Below, one piece after another: positions 31,201 to 38,689 of a stretch of 64,000 nt of DNA. Position numbers and translations under genes: made by a program. The notes beneath the pieces were generated by a model. It was not told where the DNA came from, searched no databases, and was given only the letters and a program-made list of their open reading frames with translations. Positions within the stretch are counted from its first letter, which is position 1; each line of letters starts with the position of its first letter. This DNA is from Sphingomonas crusticola (GTDB lineage Bacteria > Pseudomonadota > Alphaproteobacteria > Sphingomonadales > Sphingomonadaceae): the NCBI RefSeq assembly GCF_003391115.1, contig NZ_QTJP01000001.1, positions 2,254,501-2,318,500 on the forward strand, in the 5' to 3' direction.

Positions 31201-31546
31201 TGCCGATGTCCTCGGCGAAGATGGAGTCGGTGAAAGAGGTCGATTCCCGCTTGGCAGCGGTCGACTGCGCCAGACTCTGACGATAGCCGGTTACGACGAT
31301 CTCCTGCGCGTCGGCATTGTTGCCGGAAGGATTGGTCGCCGATGCGCGCGATTCCGGCGAGCCGGCCGCGGGCAGAGCGGCGCTGGCCGGCGGGGCTGTC
31401 GGGGTGGAGGCGGCGGGTGCTGGCGCGTCGGACGGTGCCTGCGCGGCCTGGGCCATCGCAGGTGCGGCGTAGGTGGCAAGGATCGTTGCGCAGAGCAGCG
31501 CCGCGCGACGGGCACGCGTGGCAGGCGATAAGACTCGCATCTTCAT
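28250..31546 (-). CDS. TonB-dependent outer-membrane receptor (carbohydrate type)
   Basis: A 1098-residue receptor with a signal peptide (to about residue 33, ...YAAPAMAQAAQAP), a low-complexity Ala/Pro segment, a TonB-box-like EIVVTGYRQSLAQS and a plug domain (DSIFAEDIGKFPDTNIAES, VNRIPGITISREITGEG, IAIRGLGTNFTRVLLND). A long beta-barrel ends with RPGRSYMIGLRGTF and a terminal Phe. This is the large Xanthomonas/Caulobacter sugar-receptor type. It lies between xylR and a FadR-type regulator and near GH67 and GH10, so xylo- or glucuronoxylo-oligosaccharides are the likely ligands. A second ATG six bases on has the better ribosome spacing. Confidence 0.92.
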   Translation of the reverse strand: MKMRVLSPATRARRAALLCATILATYAAPAMAQAAQAPSDAPAPAASTPTAPPASAALPAAGSPESRASATNPSGNNADAQEIVVTGYRQSLAQSTAAKRESTSFTDSIFAEDIGKFPDTNIAESVNRIPGITISREITGEGLNIAIRGLGTNFTRVLLNDAPVAVASTGGTDAQSTNREVDLDLFPTELFTRLTVNKTSTADTVEGGAAGTVNLRSARPFDRPGTHVTYSLQGTHSDHAGGWGGRGALIASATFGNFGILAGGTAVRNKFRVLGFETIGWTNPNLSVPPANATAAQIAASQCRAGTSGCNVTGGGNWTIPGTVPANAGNGLTTGATINQDLLLALNPGATLQQIDNGLIPRLGRDADEFGRRDRYNGIVALEWRPSEDLHFYVDSMYGRKRNRFERIDMNWVGRNGAAIPINTKYDRTDCSGGCVVTEGTYANSQFFLEYRPYKEDVKFYGINPGAEWNITSNLKLDVQGNYTHSNFHRESPTVLVITPASSGLTVTYKNDGGVPTIESSKNLNDPNNFGWPGGRVNIQDEKRRTITKGARANLTWGGEAFSLKAGGAYDETSRLIRAFDNTQAWQNAVCGDNPNVFLPGPNRQPSCQGLNITGTGAQVSANPAAAGGTYPSYPAYGTGFSGGKTGPVTYGGSLIPNSALPGYLKPGPSGFITIDWPKFAQASQYQAFHDAAPVATGANTGANAGSIRERVGGAYIEANGRLELGDNALRYNVGMRYVSTDQQIGGFRSLADARNQPPGVANACPGASTAGFPTDGSCYPSINTFVYTKSKYHNWLPAGNLAFNIGESAVVRGSLSRTMTRPDPNAQLPGVSFGSPSADNVTVGNPSLKPFISNNIDVGFEYYTGREGYFGIAAFRKTVTGFTSNFLVTVPFSSLAAYGITFDTITATQQAAITSRGGPAAATVVQQQQVNATGNLRVNGLEFNWVQPLDFILDRYLGIKGFGFNANLTYVDQKGSGAAPAVAIGVPAKSYNITVYYQNNGIELRLAQVYNGGSQASTANQNSIPNAALFNDPLRRFDFSSIFDLEKLTGINNAPQFVFDVTNIFKAKQRQYFQFDNATFTEYRPGRSYMIGLRGTF

Positions 31547-31594
31547 TTCCCCTCTCCCTCACCGGTCGGCTTCGCCGATCCGGACATGTCGCCA

Positions 31595-31643
31595 TGTTAG
31601 CGATCACATCGCGACGTATCCCGCGCTCCGCTTTTTCTGTCAA
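31595..31643 (-). promoter_or_regulatory. TonB-receptor promoter with XylR-like operator
   Basis: Minus strand: TTGACA at 31643-31638, a 17-base spacer, GATACG at 31620-31615, then TGTGATCGCTAACA at 31608-31595. The last element keeps the CGCTAACA half found at the xylX and manD promoters, but its other half diverges, so repressor binding is less certain here. Confidence 0.5.
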
Positions 31644-31658
31644 TACCGCCCTTACAGG

Positions 31659-31691
31659 ATGGTATTACCATTATCGACTTTGGTATATCCA
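31659..31691. promoter_or_regulatory. Tandem FadR/UxuR-type operator candidates
   Basis: ATGGTATTACCAT (31659-31671) is a perfect palindrome around a central T, and TTTGGTATATCCA (31679-31691) is an imperfect copy centred 20 bases away, two helical turns. FadR-subgroup GntR regulators of uronate genes recognise TGGTATACCA-like sites. These lie between the divergent TonB receptor and the GntR gene, suited to controlling both. Confidence 0.65.
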
Positions 31692-31744
31692 GTTGTGTGG
31701 AAATCGATGTGGCGCTAAGCTCGCGAGAGGGAGGACGACGCGTC

Positions 31745-32512
31745 ATGAAGAGTGGAGAACCGGCCAGCGCGCGCCTTTACGAGAGCATTGCGCGCACGCT
31801 CGAGCAGGCGATCGAGATGGGGCGTTATAAGGCCGGCGGGCGGCTTCCGTCCGAGCGCGAGCTTTCCGATCAATTCGGTGTCAGCCGTCCGGTGGTCCGC
31901 GAGGCGATCATCGTCCTGGAATTGCGCGGCCTGGTGCGGCGCCGGCATGGCGCGGGTGTTTACGTTGCCGCGAAGACGCCGCTCAAGGCGCTGGAGGGCG
32001 ACGAAGCGGACGGCCCGTTCGAGGTGACGGAGGCGCGCCGCCTGCTGGAGGGCGAAATTGCCGCGCTCGCGGCGGGTGCGGCCAGCGATCAGCAGATTGC
32101 CGAGATGGAGGCGATCATCGCGCGCATCGGCGACATGCGCACCGATCAGGCGACGCGCGAGCAGGCCGACCGTGCTTTCCATGTCGCGCTGGCACGGGCG
32201 ACCAACAATGATGTGCTGGTGGGACTGGTCGAAAGCCTGTGGGACAAGCGTTACCAGTCGCCCTTGTGCGTCTATTTCTTCAGCCGGGCACGCGAGGCGG
32301 GAATCCAGCCGCCGGTCGACGAACATCGCCTCGTCCTCGACGCGCTCAAAGCGCGCGATGCGGATGCGGCGCGCCAGGCGATGCGCGACCATCTTGCCCG
32401 CGTGACTGAGAATTTGCTGATCGCGACCGAAGCCGACGTGCTCGATCGCGCCCGGCTGCGTGTGGAGGAACGGCGCTTCGATTTCGCGCGACGCGCCGGG
32501 GTCAAGGTTTGA
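31745..32512 (+). CDS. GntR-family regulator of the FadR (FCD) subgroup
   Basis: A 255-residue regulator. The winged helix at residues about 8-75 reads RLYESIARTLEQAIEMGRY, GRLPSERELSDQFGVSRPVVREA and LELRGLVRRRHGAGVYV. An all-helical FCD effector domain follows (RRLLEGEIAALAAGAA, DRAFHVALARATNN, DEHRLVLDALKARDADAARQAMRDHL) with the His/Asp metal-ligand pattern. The ATG at 31745 has GGGAGG upstream. It diverges from the TonB receptor and is close to uxaC, uxuB and manD, so a uronate-responsive UxuR/ExuR-like role is likely. Confidence 0.9.
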   Translation: MKSGEPASARLYESIARTLEQAIEMGRYKAGGRLPSERELSDQFGVSRPVVREAIIVLELRGLVRRRHGAGVYVAAKTPLKALEGDEADGPFEVTEARRLLEGEIAALAAGAASDQQIAEMEAIIARIGDMRTDQATREQADRAFHVALARATNNDVLVGLVESLWDKRYQSPLCVYFFSRAREAGIQPPVDEHRLVLDALKARDADAARQAMRDHLARVTENLLIATEADVLDRARLRVEERRFDFARRAGVKV

Positions 32513-32558
32513 GGCTTGTTCCGCCGTTGCCCCTGAACAGAGTGATGATACCGGGAAT

Positions 32559-32639
32559 CGTCATCGCGAGCGGAGCGAAGCAATCCAGCTCTCGTTCGGG
32601 CCTGGATCGCCGCGGCGCGTGCCGCGCCTCGCGATGACG
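32559..32639. repeat. Dispersed palindromic intergenic repeat, copy 2
   Basis: CGTCATCGCGAGCGGAGC GAAGCAATCCAG on the left and CTGGATCGCC...GCGCCTCGCGATGACG on the right form an interrupted inverted repeat. It shares words with copy 1 at 26953-27040 but has the arms in the opposite order. It sits in the 202-base spacer after the GntR gene. Confidence 0.75.
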
Positions 32640-32714
32640 GTGCACTCCGTGGCGATCGCCGCACCCATTTAATAAGGGTGGATCGACGCAGCGGGCAGAG
32701 CCTACAGGCAGGAT

Positions 32715-33647
32715 ATGGCTCCTCACCGCCCCACACAGCCGATCCCGATCCTGGTGAATCGCGAGGGCGGAACGGCGGCGAGCGCCGGGCCTGATCTCGA
32801 AGATACGATCCGCCAAGCCTGCACCGAGGTGGGCATTACTGCGGAGGTCCAGCTGCTCGATGGGGCCGAGATGACGGCGGCGGTCGAAGCGCGTAAGCAT
32901 CATCCGCTGATCGTTGTCGGCGGCGGCGATGGCACGCTCGGTCAGGCTGCCGGCGCCCTGATCGCCGCGGGCTCGTCGGCGGTGCTCGGCATATTGCCGC
33001 TCGGCACGCACAACCACCTGGCCCTGCAGCTCGGCATTCCCAAAGACATAGCCGGCGCGATCCGAACGCTGGCCGAGGGCGAGGAGCGGCGGATCGATGT
33101 CGGCACGGTCAACGATCTCGTCTTCCTGAACAATGCCTCGATCGGCCTTTATCCGTTGCTGGTCCGGTCGCGCGAGGCAGGGCGGCGGCGGCACGGCATG
33201 CCCAAATGGCTGGCCAACCTGTTTGCCGGGGCCGCCGTGATGCGCCGGCTGAGACACCACCGCCTGCGCGTCGAAATTGCCGGCTCGGCGGAAACGATCC
33301 GCACGCCTCTGCTGTTCGTCGGCAATAACGTCTATTCGCTCGAACGCGGACAGATCGGCCAGCGCGCGGCGCTCGACGAGGGCAAGCTCTCCGTTTTTGC
33401 GGTGGCCACCAACACGCGGCTGTCCGTCATCTGGTTCGCCCTGCGCGCCTTGGTGGGCCGCACCGACGCTGAAAAGGATTTCGCCGCGCTGCAGACCTGC
33501 CGCGATTTCACCGTCAATGCGCACGCCGCCGACATCCACGTCGCGCTCGACGGTGAGCTCCACCAATTGCGAACCCCGCTCCGCTTCGAAAGCAAGCCTG
33601 GGGCTTTGCGGGTGATGGTGCCGCGTGAAGACGCTGCGAATTCATAA
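32715..33647 (+). CDS. Diacylglycerol/lipid kinase family protein
   Basis: A 310-residue protein with the DAGK catalytic fold. IPILVNREGGTAAS opens the nucleotide domain, VVGGGDGTLGQAAGALI is the GGDGT motif, and GILPLGTHNHLALQLGIP replaces the usual GTxNDFA with His-Asn-His. FLNNASIGLYPLLV and a C-terminal beta-sandwich (DIHVALDGELHQLRTPLRF) follow. YegS/BmrU-like lipid kinases phosphorylate diacylglycerol or related lipids. It has no visible connection with the surrounding sugar genes and lies next to a dispersed repeat. Confidence 0.87.
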   Translation: MAPHRPTQPIPILVNREGGTAASAGPDLEDTIRQACTEVGITAEVQLLDGAEMTAAVEARKHHPLIVVGGGDGTLGQAAGALIAAGSSAVLGILPLGTHNHLALQLGIPKDIAGAIRTLAEGEERRIDVGTVNDLVFLNNASIGLYPLLVRSREAGRRRHGMPKWLANLFAGAAVMRRLRHHRLRVEIAGSAETIRTPLLFVGNNVYSLERGQIGQRAALDEGKLSVFAVATNTRLSVIWFALRALVGRTDAEKDFAALQTCRDFTVNAHAADIHVALDGELHQLRTPLRFESKPGALRVMVPREDAANS

Positions 33648-33673
33648 CGCGATGGTTCGTCGGACCCGGGGCG

Positions 33674-35812
33674 CTAGTGTCCCGGTGCGAACGGGAAATC
33701 GAGTGCCTGATAATAGCTCAACGGATGCGCCGGCGCGGGGACACCCGCTGGCAAGGGGCGCTTAGAAAAGGTCTGGAAATAAGCCAGGCAGGCGTCGCGC
33801 CACCATTCCGCCTCGTGCAGCTGGATCGTCAAAAAGGCTTCGGTTTTCGCGAACCGTTCCTCATCCACATAGGGCTTCAGCGCCTGCCACTGGCGCTGCA
33901 TCGCCACCACCTGATCGACGCCCGTCTGATAATGAAGCGCGAGCTCATCCCACAGGATCCGGCCCGATTTCATCCGGTAATCCCACGGCACGTGGTGGAA
34001 CCACAGCAACAGGTTCTCCGGGGTGGTTTTAGGGTTCGCCAGCAGTTTGGCGATCGGCGGCGCATATTGGCTGATGGCATTGGTGCCGCTGGCGGTGCGA
34101 TCGACGCCGATCCCGATCGCGTCCGCTTGGTGATAATAAACCGGGTTCCACTCGGCACGCGCCAGCTCGTGCACCCAGGGCGCGGGGCCGTGATGATGGC
34201 CGGTGCCCATGATGTGGGCCAGGCCGAGCGGCGTCATGTAATTCACCACCGCCTCACGTGAGGTCATCATCATGGCGACGACCGCCCTCACGAAGGCCGG
34301 ATCGGGGGTGAAGGTCATCGCCGCCCACTCCGCCGCGATCCGTTCCGATGAAGCCTGTGGATCCCAGGCGAGGCGGCCAAAGGCGTACCAGTCGGCCTGG
34401 TTGAAGGTCGATCCGCTCCAGTCGCGGTCATTGCCGCTATTGGCGACGCCGGCGATGCCGGAAATCTTCTGGCTCTCCAGCACCTTGGCGACGGTCGTGC
34501 CGCGACCTTTGGTGAAGGTGTCCCACTTCAACACTTCCTCGAACAAGGCGCCCATATAGACGGCGTGCGTCGCCTGGCCGAGATATTCCTTGGTGATCTG
34601 CACCTCGAGCATCAGCGGCGTCTTGGGCATCGCCCCGATCAGCGCGGAGACCGGCTCGCGCGGCTGGAAATCGAGCGGGCCGTTCTTGACCTGGACAAGC
34701 ACATTGTCCGCAAACTTGCCGTCGAGCGGCTTGAAATTGTCATAAGCCTGCTTGGTGCGGTCGACCTGGTGGCTGTCCTGCGCGGCATAGACAAAGGCGC
34801 GGTACATCACGATGCCGCCATGCGGGCGCACCGCATCGGCCAGCACGTTCGCGCCGTCGGCATGGGTGCGGTTATAATCCTGCGGGCCGGGCTGGCCTTC
34901 GGAATTGGCCTTGACCAGGAAGCCGCCAAAGTCCGGGATCGAGCGGTAGATTTCATCCGCCTTGGCCTTCCACCAGGCGGCGACCGCAGGATCGAGCGGG
35001 TCGGCGGTCGTGAGGCCGCCAATCTCGATCGGCGCGGTGAAGCGCGCCGACAGATAGACCTTGATACCCCATGGCCGGAAGACGTCCGCCAGCGCCTTGG
35101 CCTTCGCGATATAGTCCGGCGTCAGGCTGGCGGCGACGGCATTGACGTTGTTGAGCACGGTGCCGTTGATGCCGATCGAGGCATTGGCGCGCGCATAATC
35201 GGTGTAGCGCGGATCCTCGTAATCGGGGAGCTTCCACCAATCCCACAGCGAATCGCCGGCATAGCCGCGCTCGATATGGCCGTTGAGGTTGTCCCAATGA
35301 TTGAGCACGCGCAGCGTCAGCTTGGGCGCCGAGACGATATCGACCTGATCGAGCGGCGTGCCCGTCTGGACCAGCCGCAGCAGCGCGAAGCTGCCATAAA
35401 GCAGCCCGCGATCGTCATTGGCGGCGATCACCGTGATAGGCTTGCCGCCCAGCGCGAGACTGCGGATGACATAACCTTCGCCGCCGAGCTTGCCGAGCGG
35501 CAGATTGAGCGTGGCCAGCACCGGCAGGCTGCGCGGCGTGCCGATCAGGATCGCGCCGCTGCCCTCGCCGCTGCCGATCGGGTGGCCGAGCAGGCCCTCC
35601 AGACCGCGATGCAATTCGCCCAACGCCGCCGCCAGCATCGGCGAAGGCCGGTCGCCGGCGACGATCGCCGTCGCGCGGCTGTCGAGCTGGGCGCGAACCG
35701 CGGTCGGCAAGGGGCGATAACGCAGCCACAGATCGTAGCCGTCGTCGGCCCAGGCCGGAGAGGTCAGGCCAATCGCGGCGCAGATGATGAGCAATAGCCG
35801 CGGCAGCCGCAT
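33674..35812 (-). CDS. Alpha-glucuronidase, glycoside hydrolase family 67
   Basis: A 712-residue enzyme removing (4-O-methyl)glucuronic acid from the non-reducing end of xylo-oligosaccharides. A signal peptide is present (MRLPRLLLIICAAIGLTSPAWA), so it is periplasmic. GH67 landmarks are LNHWDNLNGHIERGYAGDS, INGTVLNNVNA, FGGFLVKANSEGQPGPQDYNR, and the catalytic region VQVKNGPLDFQPREPVSAL followed by LEVQITKEYLGQ. The C-terminal helical domain HHVPWDYRMKSGRILWDELA is complete. The ATG at 35812 is preferred over one 39 bases earlier because it starts the signal peptide. It diverges from the manD operon across a shared control region. Confidence 0.95.
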   Translation of the reverse strand: MRLPRLLLIICAAIGLTSPAWADDGYDLWLRYRPLPTAVRAQLDSRATAIVAGDRPSPMLAAALGELHRGLEGLLGHPIGSGEGSGAILIGTPRSLPVLATLNLPLGKLGGEGYVIRSLALGGKPITVIAANDDRGLLYGSFALLRLVQTGTPLDQVDIVSAPKLTLRVLNHWDNLNGHIERGYAGDSLWDWWKLPDYEDPRYTDYARANASIGINGTVLNNVNAVAASLTPDYIAKAKALADVFRPWGIKVYLSARFTAPIEIGGLTTADPLDPAVAAWWKAKADEIYRSIPDFGGFLVKANSEGQPGPQDYNRTHADGANVLADAVRPHGGIVMYRAFVYAAQDSHQVDRTKQAYDNFKPLDGKFADNVLVQVKNGPLDFQPREPVSALIGAMPKTPLMLEVQITKEYLGQATHAVYMGALFEEVLKWDTFTKGRGTTVAKVLESQKISGIAGVANSGNDRDWSGSTFNQADWYAFGRLAWDPQASSERIAAEWAAMTFTPDPAFVRAVVAMMMTSREAVVNYMTPLGLAHIMGTGHHHGPAPWVHELARAEWNPVYYHQADAIGIGVDRTASGTNAISQYAPPIAKLLANPKTTPENLLLWFHHVPWDYRMKSGRILWDELALHYQTGVDQVVAMQRQWQALKPYVDEERFAKTEAFLTIQLHEAEWWRDACLAYFQTFSKRPLPAGVPAPAHPLSYYQALDFPFAPGH

Positions 35813-35867
35813 CGGCGGGATCCTCTTCCTTTTCGGGCCGGCTTTTGTCATGCCAGTGCCTGCCCGA

Positions 35868-35907
35868 TTGACTCGGTAGGCTCCGCTATATCATGGGAGC
35901 GCTAACA
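35868..35907 (+). promoter_or_regulatory. manD promoter with XylR-type operator
   Basis: TTGACT (35868-35873) and a -10-like TATCAT (35889-35894, 15-base spacing) are followed by TGGGAGCGCTAACA (35894-35907). TTGACT-to-AGCGCT spacing is 30 bases here and 31 at xylX, so the two promoters share one design. The site lies in the 197-base gap between the divergent GH67 and manD genes. An AGTCAA at 35920-35925 offers a leftward -35 for GH67. Confidence 0.65.
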
Positions 35908-36009
35908 ATAAAGACGTGCAGTCAAGGCGTTGCGCGTGCGACGCAACCGCGCGAGAGGAAATAAAGCAGGCGGTCGCGTTCGGCGACCGTGTCTTTTTGG
36001 GAGAGGCTG

Positions 36010-37221
36010 TTGCCCAAGATCACATCTGCCCGCGTCGTCGTAACGTGCCCGGGGCGCAATTTCGTGACGCTCAAGATCGAGACCGACGCGGGCGTCTACG
36101 GCCTCGGCGACGCGACCCTCAACGGCCGCGAGCTGGCCGTGCGTTCCTACCTCGAGGATCATGTCGTGCCGTGCCTGATCGGGCGCGACGCGCACCGGAT
36201 CGAAGACATCTGGCAATATCTCTACAAGGGCGCTTACTGGCGGCGCGGGCCGGTCACGATGACCGCGATCGCTGCGGTCGACATGGCCTTGTGGGACATC
36301 AAGGGTAAGATCGCTAACCTGCCGGTCTATCAGTTGCTCGGCGGCGCCAGTCGCGAAGGCGCGATGGTCTACGGTCATGCCAATGGCGCGTCGATCGAGG
36401 AGACGATCGAGAATGCGCTGCTGTACAAGGAGCAGGGCTATAAGGCGATCCGCATCCAATCGGGTGTACCCGGTCTGGCCTCGACCTACGGCGTGTCCAA
36501 GGATCGCTATTTCTACGAGCCGGCGGATGCCGATCTGCCGACCGAGAATGTCTGGTCGAGCGAGAAATATATGCGCTCGGTCGTGCCTTTGTTCGAGGCG
36601 GCGCGCGAGGCATTGGGCTGGGACGTCCACCTATTGCACGACATCCACCATCGCCTGACGCCGATCGAGGCGGGGCGCTTGGGCAAGGACCTCGAGCCTT
36701 ACCGTCCCTTCTGGCTGGAGGATGCCACGCCGGCCGAGAATCAGGACGCCTTCCGCCTGATCCGCCAGCACACCACCACCCCGCTCGCAGTCGGCGAGAT
36801 TTTCAACTCGATCTGGGACTGTAAGGGCCTGATCGAGAATCAGCTGATCGATTATATCCGCGCCACCGTGGTCCATGCCGGCGGGCTGACGCACCTGCGC
36901 CGGATTGCCGCCTTGGCCGATCTCTACCAGGTCCGCACCGGTTGCCATGGCGCCACCGATTTGTCCCCGGTGTGCATGGCGGCGGCGCTGCATTTCGACA
37001 TTTCGGTGCCGAATTTCGGCGTGCAGGAATATATGCGCCACACGGCCGAGACCGACGAAGTCTTCCCACACGCCTACAGCTTCAGCGATGGCCTGATGCA
37101 TCCCGGCGACAAGCCCGGACTCGGCGTCGATCTCGACGAGGTGCTGGCCGCCAAATATCCCTATAAGCGCGCCTTCCTGCCGGTTAACCGGCTTGAGGAC
37201 GGGACATTGTTCAACTGGTAG
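36010..37221 (+). CDS. manD: D-mannonate dehydratase, enolase superfamily
   Basis: A 403-residue enzyme dehydrating D-mannonate to 2-keto-3-deoxy-D-gluconate. The segments [96 protein letters not shown] and ending [10 protein letters not shown] match the Novosphingobium ManD type as I recall it. Metal ligands are in [12 protein letters not shown] and GEIF. A TTG start at 36010 with GAGAGG seven bases upstream gives [10 protein letters not shown] and the expected length; a GTG 21 bases earlier lacks such a site. First gene of the uronate/xylan operon. Confidence 0.93.
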   Translation: MPKITSARVVVTCPGRNFVTLKIETDAGVYGLGDATLNGRELAVRSYLEDHVVPCLIGRDAHRIEDIWQYLYKGAYWRRGPVTMTAIAAVDMALWDIKGKIANLPVYQLLGGASREGAMVYGHANGASIEETIENALLYKEQGYKAIRIQSGVPGLASTYGVSKDRYFYEPADADLPTENVWSSEKYMRSVVPLFEAAREALGWDVHLLHDIHHRLTPIEAGRLGKDLEPYRPFWLEDATPAENQDAFRLIRQHTTTPLAVGEIFNSIWDCKGLIENQLIDYIRATVVHAGGLTHLRRIAALADLYQVRTGCHGATDLSPVCMAAALHFDISVPNFGVQEYMRHTAETDEVFPHAYSFSDGLMHPGDKPGLGVDLDEVLAAKYPYKRAFLPVNRLEDGTLFNW

Positions 37222-37231
37222 GCGACTGAAT

Positions 37232-37257
37232 GGGCGGCCCGATTCACCGGGCCGCCC
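37232..37257 (+). repeat. Hairpin between manD and uxaC
   Basis: GGGCGGCCCG and CGGGCCGCCC form a perfect ten-base stem over a six-base loop. No T-run follows and uxaC begins 20 bases later, so it may stabilise mRNA or attenuate rather than terminate. Confidence 0.7.
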
Positions 37258-37276
37258 CCATTACGGAGACTTGATA

Positions 37277-38689
37277 ATGGCGAAGCTCGCGCTTCACCCG
37301 GACCGCTTATTCCCGGCCGACGAGCGCACCCGCGCGATCGCGCGCGCGCTTTATGCGCCGATCAAGGACCTGCCGATCGTCAGCCCGCACGGCCACACCG
37401 ATCCGTCCTGGTTCGCCACTGATCTGCCCTTCGCCAATCCGGCCGAATTGCTGATCGTGCCCGACCATTATGTCTTCCGCATGCTCTATTCGCAGGGCGT
37501 GCCGCTGGAGCAATTGGGCGTGCCGACGATCGACGGCAGTCCGACTGCCAGCGATCCGCGTGCCATCTGGAAATTGTTCGCGGACCATTATTACCTGTTC
37601 CGCGGCACGCCCTCGCGCGCCTGGCTCGATTGGGTGTTCGTGGAGGTGTTCGGCCTCGACGTGCGGCTCGAGCCCGCCACCGCCGATCTTTATTACGACA
37701 CGATCGATGCGGCGCTGAAGACACCCGCCTTCCGCCCGCGCGCGTTGTACGAGCGGTTCAATATCGAGATCATCGCCACCACCGAAAGCCCGCTCGACCG
37801 GCTCGAGCATCACAAGGCCATCCGCGACAGCGGCTGGAAGGGCAGGGTGGTCACCGCCTATCGGCCCGATCCGGTGATCGATCCCGAGACGATCGGGTTC
37901 GCCGACAATCTCGCCCGCTTCGCCGCGCTGGCGGGCGAGGACGTCTCGACCTGGGCGGGCTATTTGCGCGCGCACGAAAATCGCCGCGCCTTCTTTCGCG
38001 AGGCCGGTGCCACCTCGACCGATCACGGCCACCCGACCGCCTTCACCGCCGATCTTTCGCCGGCCGAGTGCGAGGCGCTCTATGCGCGCGTCCATGCCGG
38101 CAATGCCAGCCTCGCCGATGCCGAGCTGTTCCGCGGCCAGATGCTCACCGAAATGGCGCGCATGTCGACCGAGGACGGGATGGTGATGCAGCTGCATCCC
38201 GGAGCCTATCGCAGCCATAATCCGAGGGTCGCCGCGCGCTTCGGCCGCGACAAGGGCGCCGACATTCCGGTCCAGACCGAGTTCGTGCGCAACCTGAAGC
38301 CGTTGCTCGACCGCTTCGGCAACGATCCCCGACTGACGCTGATCCTGTTCACGCTCGACGAGGATACGTACAGCCGCGAACTGGCGCCGCTCGCCGGCCA
38401 TTATCCGGTGCTGCGGCTCGGCCCGCCCTGGTGGTTCCATGACTCGCCCGAGGGCATGCGCCGTTTCCGCGAGCGGGCGACCGAGACGGGCGGCTTCTAC
38501 AATACGGTCGGCTTCAACGACGACACGCGCGCTTTCCTGTCGATCCCCGCGCGGCACGATGTCGCGCGGCGGATGGATTGCGCGTTCCTCGCGCGCCTCG
38601 TCGCCGAACATCGGCTGGAGGAAGATGAGGCGCACCAGGTCGCGCACGCGCTCGCTTACGACCTCGTCAAGGCGGCGTACAAATTGTGA
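37277..38689 (+). CDS. uxaC: Glucuronate isomerase
   Basis: A 470-residue amidohydrolase-fold isomerase turning D-glucuronate into D-fructuronate (also galacturonate to tagaturonate). The metal motif is in IVSPHGHTDPSWFA; IIATTESPLDRLEHHKAI, MVMQLHPGAYRSHNP and LRLGPPWWFHDSPEGM are typical of the family. The C-terminus is complete (AYDLVKAAYKL). The ATG at 37277 follows GGAGACTTGATA. It feeds uxuB, whose GTG overlaps its stop. Confidence 0.96.
   Translation: MAKLALHPDRLFPADERTRAIARALYAPIKDLPIVSPHGHTDPSWFATDLPFANPAELLIVPDHYVFRMLYSQGVPLEQLGVPTIDGSPTASDPRAIWKLFADHYYLFRGTPSRAWLDWVFVEVFGLDVRLEPATADLYYDTIDAALKTPAFRPRALYERFNIEIIATTESPLDRLEHHKAIRDSGWKGRVVTAYRPDPVIDPETIGFADNLARFAALAGEDVSTWAGYLRAHENRRAFFREAGATSTDHGHPTAFTADLSPAECEALYARVHAGNASLADAELFRGQMLTEMARMSTEDGMVMQLHPGAYRSHNPRVAARFGRDKGADIPVQTEFVRNLKPLLDRFGNDPRLTLILFTLDEDTYSRELAPLAGHYPVLRLGPPWWFHDSPEGMRRFRERATETGGFYNTVGFNDDTRAFLSIPARHDVARRMDCAFLARLVAEHRLEEDEAHQVAHALAYDLVKAAYKL

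Noticed and set aside
31712-31718. GCGCTAA just before the GntR start as another XylR-type site.
   Set aside because: The flanks (TGTG and GCT) do not match the palindrome or the other three sites.
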